NCBI GenBank assembly: GCA_964017145.1
Contig: OZ024848.1
Span: 322,501 to 386,500, forward strand
Direction of reading: 5' to 3'
Source of the DNA: Agrocybe praecox
Lineage: Eukaryota > Basidiomycota > Agaricomycetes > Agaricales > Agrocybaceae
Length of the DNA stretch: 64,000 bases
The position numbers and the translations under genes are program-made. This document shows, one piece after another, positions 58,743 through 64,000 of the stretch (position 1 is the stretch's first letter; each line of letters begins with the position of its first letter). The notes beneath the pieces are model-generated. The model was not told where the DNA came from. It made no database searches and saw only the letters and a list, made by a program, of their open reading frames with translations.

Positions 58743-60125
58743 CTATAGCTTCGAATTCGCTGTCCATTCTCGTATTCTTCCAGAGTCCAGTATGTCTTTT
58801 ATTGCCTTGGCCAGCTCTGCAGGTTTTTCTTGAACAATCTGGATGCATAATAGTAGTTAGTACAGTAGTGAGAAAGGCGAACAAGGATTCTTACAAGGTG
58901 TCCGGTGCCTTCTATGCGGGTTATTGACGCTATTATCCTACCAGCCGAAGGATCGTGCAAGGTATCCTGTACAGCTCGAGAGCTATTTCGACCAGCATTC
59001 AATTTATCACCAAGAAATGGAAATACAAGCTAGACTTACAACATGTCGTTTCGGCCACCGTACACTGCATGGAAGGGAATAATATGGGATACTTTGCTTA
59101 GAAGCTCGAAAGCATCAAGCGTGTCCGTTGGTGCTGAATAGGCCGCTCCTTCATGCACAGGATTACTTATCAATACCACGCCCTTCGTCTCTTTATGAAA
59201 CGGAGTGGGCAGGGATCGTAATCCATGTTTCTAATGCATCCATCAAGCACTCAAGCACCTTGACATAATCTAACGTTACGCACCATATAAAGATTCAGGA
59301 CACGCGGATCCCAGGCTTTCCAGGGAAGACGCGTCTTTGCCCATTCATGAGCTGCTTCCCTGCTGTCCCACATGGCCCGGCGAGATGGCGTCGTCCTTAC
59401 GACTGTCTTGTACACATCTGTCATATTATTTACGTCATTTGGACCAAAGAGGGGTGGGTCGAGGAGAATGACCATGTCGAAGGGTGCCGCGCTAGGTGCG
59501 CCGAAGAGGGCAGTCGCAAAGATACTGAATTTACGACTTGAATAGTAGGCATATGATATCTGGTGATAAGAGCTTACTCGGCAATTGCACCCGCTGAGTG
59601 TCCAACCAAAACTACTTTCTGCACTCCTTTTTTGATATCACCAAGACGGCCAGACCGATATAGAGCAACAAATGCTTCTGCGTAATGACGAATGTCTAAA
59701 CAAGTCTCGACAGTTAAATCTCAAACGTATTTTGGGATTTCAGTGATTTTTACGCACTTAGCAGTTTGGGCTTTCTGAGAAGAAGGTCGTCGTTCAAAGC
59801 GGCTGCCTCGCCATGGTTTTGACAGTCAACTGACCAAGCTTCTATGATTCTTCTGGGCCCTATGTTTCCTTGATCCAGCTCGAAAAGATGCTCGATTGTA
59901 GGCTCGAAATGTTCCTTGTCTGCATCATTTTTCCACGAGTTCAAGGAAAGGTATATTAGGAAGCTTGATGAACTCACGAAATCCAGTTCCGTGCCCAAAT
60001 AGCAGAATGAACCCTGGTTCCTTGCTTTCCCGGTACGACTTGGGGCGATAGCGATTCATCGTTGCCTTCATCACACTATCTCCTGTGCCAGTATCCTGCA
60101 CGAAGTGGTCGACTGAGAGGCCCAT
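58743..60125 (-). CDS. Alpha/beta hydrolase
   Basis: The model begins MGLSVDHFVQDTGTGDSVMK, then PGFILLFGHGTGFHKEHFEP (oxyanion-hole HG), HLFELDQGN, EAWSVDCQNHGEAAALNDDL, HYAEAFVALYRSG, and the nucleophile elbow VVLVGHSAGA (GxSxG Ser). Later come DMVILLDPPLFG, TKGVVLISNPVHEGA, HAVYGGRNDML and the probable catalytic His in EGTGHLIVQEKPAELAKAI. The end is REWTANSKL (TAG 58743-58745). Soluble esterase/lipase-like serine hydrolase; substrate unknown. The start is uncertain: an ATG at 60273 opens a further N-terminal stretch, but in another frame, and would need an extra intron. Its neighbours are the P450, SDR and DUF6534 genes. Confidence 0.85.
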
Positions 60126-61701
60126 GACTGTGGTCAGAGAGTACGAGGTGTTGGAAGTCAAGGACAACACGCAGATGCATGTATATCCCACAACTCCGAC
60201 TAGCGGAGCGTAACATAATCAACGGCTGATATCTTTGGAATCTTTTCGCCTTGTCCCGCGTACTTTCATCCATGTGATTGAAGTTTCGAGCACGATAAGA
60301 ACAGGTTTTGAACCTTGTCGGGTGAGAATGAGCAGGTATGTAAATAAACTGAGCCAGCTCATCATAATACTCGGGGATTACGAACTGTCTTTCTAAATAT
60401 AGATGCGTCCCTATGACGGTCGGATGGAATACATGACGGTTCCCTTGATCGAGCGGTCAAATAAACGCTCGCGCGGGAACCAGATCTCTCGCCTTGCTCA
60501 CCGGGGTCTCAGTCGCATGCAAAGGCTAGCATAGAGAAGTACTTCGCGCCAGCTGCGGTTCATTGCCTTTACTTGGGTTAAGGAGTGTGAATTGATTGCC
60601 GAAATGAAGGGAAATTGATGTCTCACCCAGAGTAGCATTTCTGATATTTCGCGCAATGTTTGATATACTAGTTCTGTGCACAACTTTGGCGTACAGCGTC
60701 CCACTCAGAATAGTACATCCTCGAAGTTTTTCTATGGATTCTATATATCAATGATGCAACAAGTACTTGTCAAGGTAGCCTTCGACTTCTCAAGAGAAAC
60801 TTGGAAGACAAACGAAGTAAACATTGAGTCTTTTATAGAAGCATGAGAGGTGGCAATTAATAAGTGGTTCCGGACGGGGCTCTAAACGACACGTAAGTTC
60901 GAGCGGCGGGAGCGGCTTGCCTCACAGTGTTAAGTGGCCCGTGCCTATAACGAACATGATATATTCCCACGCTGCCCAGTTGAACTATGACCGTGACTAC
61001 TCGTGCTAGGCAAAGAACCAAAGAAGGACACTGGGGTGGAAATGAAATACATACCACATCGATTATTATTTAGCTTTACTTCTGACCCGGTACCAATTGC
61101 AACACAGATCAAAACACCAAAACTATATCATGAAGTGTTTTGATACTAGCTAGCTAAATTTTGATGCTATATCCAAAGATAATAATCACTGACCGTAAAC
61201 GTTCGAAAGAAAACGGGACAACCGAGTCGAATATCAGCTCACTGAGACTCGAGGTGAGGGGGTTGATGATATTTCCATCTATCGATCATCGCGAATTACA
61301 TTCCCACCCTTTCGTACTGCTTCTGCTTGGTGGCGAGTGTGGCGAGAACAAGCACCCTTCCGAGTTGCTTTGATTGTCATTTCAGGTGACCAAAAAACAT
61401 CAATTCTCCGGGGTGAAGAAAGCCTAAAAAGTAGTTAGTACAGATATTTTCTGTGGTTAGAACTTTCAATGATTGTGTGCCATGATAATCAAACTTTGAC
61501 AAAGACGGAGACTTAGTACTGATCTGAATCGAAACGAGTTGATGGCGTTGATGCCCACCAATGGTCGTTTCTACCCCCGAAGATATCGAAGTTCGTCCTG
61601 ACTCAAGCGCTACATAAAGACTCGCGAAATTTTAAAGCAGATTTTCTAATAACATTCCATTATCACTGCGAGTTAAAATCTATCTTTAGAACTTGGCCGC
61701 T
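60126..61701. other. Intergenic upstream of hydrolase and P450 2
   Basis: Shared 1.6-kb region between divergent genes. Short ORFs only; no motif recognised. Confidence 0.5.
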
Positions 61702-63859
61702 ATGCCATTATTCTTGGCGTTTCTGCTCGTTACATTATCAACGTTTCTACTGTGCTATTATCGGCGACGAAAATACCCCTCACACAACTCTGGGCCGCCT
61801 CGTTGGCCAATTATTGGGAACCTTCTCCAAGTACCTGCCTACCAACCGTGGGTTACATTCTCTCAATGGAAGAACAACTATGGTATGCTTGTAAGAAAGT
61901 TGATTTTAAATGGACCTTATTGACTTTGCAACTTGTAGGGGATGTTATATCTTTAAGAATTTTTGGGCGTCGATTGTTTGTGCTCAATTCCATAGAGGCC
62001 GCTATTGACCTGTTTGATAAGCGTTCGGCAATATACTCAGAACGTCCTCGAAGGCCTATGGCAGATTTGTGAGTACCCTTCAAGGTTCCTTCAGTATTAT
62101 AACCCCGGTTTTTTTTTACCCTGATACGCTATTTGAAGATGCGGCTTCAGAAAGGCGCTCCTTTTTCAAGAATACGGCGACAAAAGCCGTAAAACCAGAA
62201 AGCTACTACATGGAGAGCTCAGCCAAGTGAATGCAAAAAGACATGTTACCCTACAGCAGCTTGAGGTACTCCAATTCGTTCAAAGAATTGGTCTCCCTAC
62301 CCACAACCTTGCGGAAGAGTGTCAAAGGTACGTACAATCATGTACTAGAAAATATGATCAAACGTTTTCCTTATCACTCGCAAGTAGGCTCGCTGCTTCG
62401 ATTATTCTGACCATCGCGTATGGATACCAGGTTCAAAGCACAAATGACCATCTTGTGTCCCTGTCTGAGCAAGTGATGGGATACGTGGAGAAGGTCATAT
62501 CTCCGAACAAATATCTGGTGGATTCTGTACCACTCCGTCAGTGTCATTTTTATTAATTTCATATATACATATACTCTTATCCTTAGTTTAAACTTTATAG
62601 TACGATATCTTCCTGAATGGATGCCTGGAGCTGGGTTCATAAAGGAGGCCCGGACGTGTCGCGAGACTCTGTATAGAATGATGTCAGAGCCTTACTCGAT
62701 GGTCCTAAATCAGATGGTACGAAAATCTTGGTCTTCGAAACTTAACTCAGCATTTCTTGAACGACATTTAAGTTTAAAGGAACCGCCATGCCTTCTCTCG
62801 TATCTCGAAACCTCGAGAATAACATGGCTTCTATGAGCAAAGAAGATAGTGACTTACTCATGTGGACAGCGGGAGGTCTATACGCGGGAGGGTCGCATAC
62901 TGTAAGATACCTTAACTGCTTCTATTTATCTGCCAGAGCTTATAGTCAAATCCTTCCAGACTATTGCGACAATTCTGTCGTTCTTCCTTTCTATGGTGCT
63001 CCATCCTCATATACAGAAGAAAGCACAGCGTGAGCTAGATACCATCCTCAAAGATGGCCGCCTTCCTACCCTTGCAGATCGGGAAGCATTACCTTACATC
63101 GACTGCATCATTCAAGAGCTTCTTCGATGGCGACCAATAGCTCCCATGAGTAATTCCCGCTTATCCTAACATTGTCATAGGTACTCATGTAATTCTTGAA
63201 GGTGGCCATAGCACCCTTGTGGACGACGTTTACCGTGGAATTGTCATTCCTGCAGGTTCTGTAATAATGGCAAACACATGGTAAGTACCAGTCTTTTTAT
63301 TCTGGAAAGCGATATTCACTTCGAAAACAAATTGAACAGGGCATTTACCCACAATGAAGGTTCGTCCCATCTTATGTATGATTTTGACTTCTTCGAAGAT
63401 CTCATTATCCGCAGATGTCTATGAGAGTCCAGAAATTTTTGATCCTGACCGCTTTCTCTCTCCCGGCATCCCTGACCCACGGCCGATGGTCTTTGGCTTC
63501 GGTCGTAGGTAAGTGTCAAATTAACTCACTCACTAATGTGATACCTTTGCCGACAAACCTCTAGGAGCTGTCCGGGGATATATCTCGTTGATAATCTTAT
63601 GTGGATGGTTATCGCGACTACGCTTTCATCATTCAACATTTTGCCTCAGCTCACGGACGATGGTAAAGAAATTATACCCTCCAGCGAATATACATCAGGG
63701 TCTGTAATGTGAGACGTCATTTCCTAGTCCATCGTGTGCATTTAGATCTGATTAATTCATTTGATACACAGCCAACCCCTTCCATTCCAGTGTCGCGTTA
63801 TACCACGCTCACAGGAATCAATGGACCTAGTCTCTGACGCTATCATTAATGGAAACTGA
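61702..63859 (+). CDS. Cytochrome P450 monooxygenase 2
   Basis: The first ATG gives MPLFLAFLLVTLSTFLLCYY, a membrane anchor, then the basic/proline hinge GPPRWPIIGNLLQVP. Exons give GDVISLRIFGRRLFVLNSIE, AIYSERPRRPMADL, LAASIILTIAYGYQVQS, RYLPEWMPGAGFIKEARTCR, the I-helix WTAGGLYAGGSHTTIATILS, FFLSMVLHPHIQKKAQRELD, ExxR in QELLRWRPIAP, YRGIVIPAGSVIMANTW, PDRFLSPGIPDPRPMVFG and the haem loop FGFGRRSCPGIYL. It ends DLVSDAIINGN (TGA 63857-63859). The usual acidic-Thr pair in the I-helix is replaced by HTT. The intron in the haem loop has the same position and phase as in P450 1, but with a normal GT donor. ER-bound oxidase; substrate unknown. Confidence 0.92.
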
Positions 63860-64000
63860 GACTGCGTACCATGTTGATTATCTATGAACACTGTCCACTG
63901 TTTATTTATACGTCTTACTTCTTTGATCCCCCATGTTCAATATCAATCCGCTTCATGTAAAAGATAGTCTGGTGGCTCAAAACGTGGCTAATTCTTCTTG

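Overview
The window looks like nuclear DNA of an Agaricomycete (mushroom-forming basidiomycete). The reasons are many 45-65 nt introns, clade-typical membrane families (DUF6533, DUF6534), basidiomycete-style P450s and MFS carriers, and a Ty3/gypsy element. All gene models were spliced by eye from GT..AG (twice GC..AG) junctions that keep family motifs in frame. Exon boundaries are therefore inferences, although paralogues inside the window check many of them.

Layout. 1-4925: a nearly complete Ty3/gypsy retrotransposon on the minus strand, cut by the left edge, with one nonsense codon. 5-10 kb: gene-poor, holding a dispersed repeat, a 120-bp hairpin MITE and a transposase relic with palindromic subterminal repeats. 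10-15.4 kb: two tandem DUF6533 membrane-protein genes, the second carrying an 818-bp inverted-repeat element exactly at a splice acceptor. 15.4-20 kb: repeats, a 394-residue unknown ORF between two 75-bp direct repeats, and a carrier-gene fragment.

20-48 kb: the main feature. Three MFS monocarboxylate-type carriers and six DUF6534 seven-helix-type proteins lie in related, partly mirror-image blocks. Block 1 reads A-type DUF6534 (-), B-type DUF6534 (+), MFS (+). Block 2 is the same arrangement inverted: MFS (-), B-type (-), A-type (+). Another A-type gene follows, then a 200-N assembly gap, then block 3: MFS (-), B-type (-). All three carriers share a 7-nt microexon.

50-64 kb: a metabolic-looking group of P450 (-), extended SDR reductase (+), divergent DUF6534 (-), alpha/beta hydrolase (-) and P450 (+). 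Together these could oxidise, reduce and hydrolyse a small molecule, with the neighbouring carriers moving acids or products. That link is inference. No rRNA, tRNA or CRISPR was recognised.
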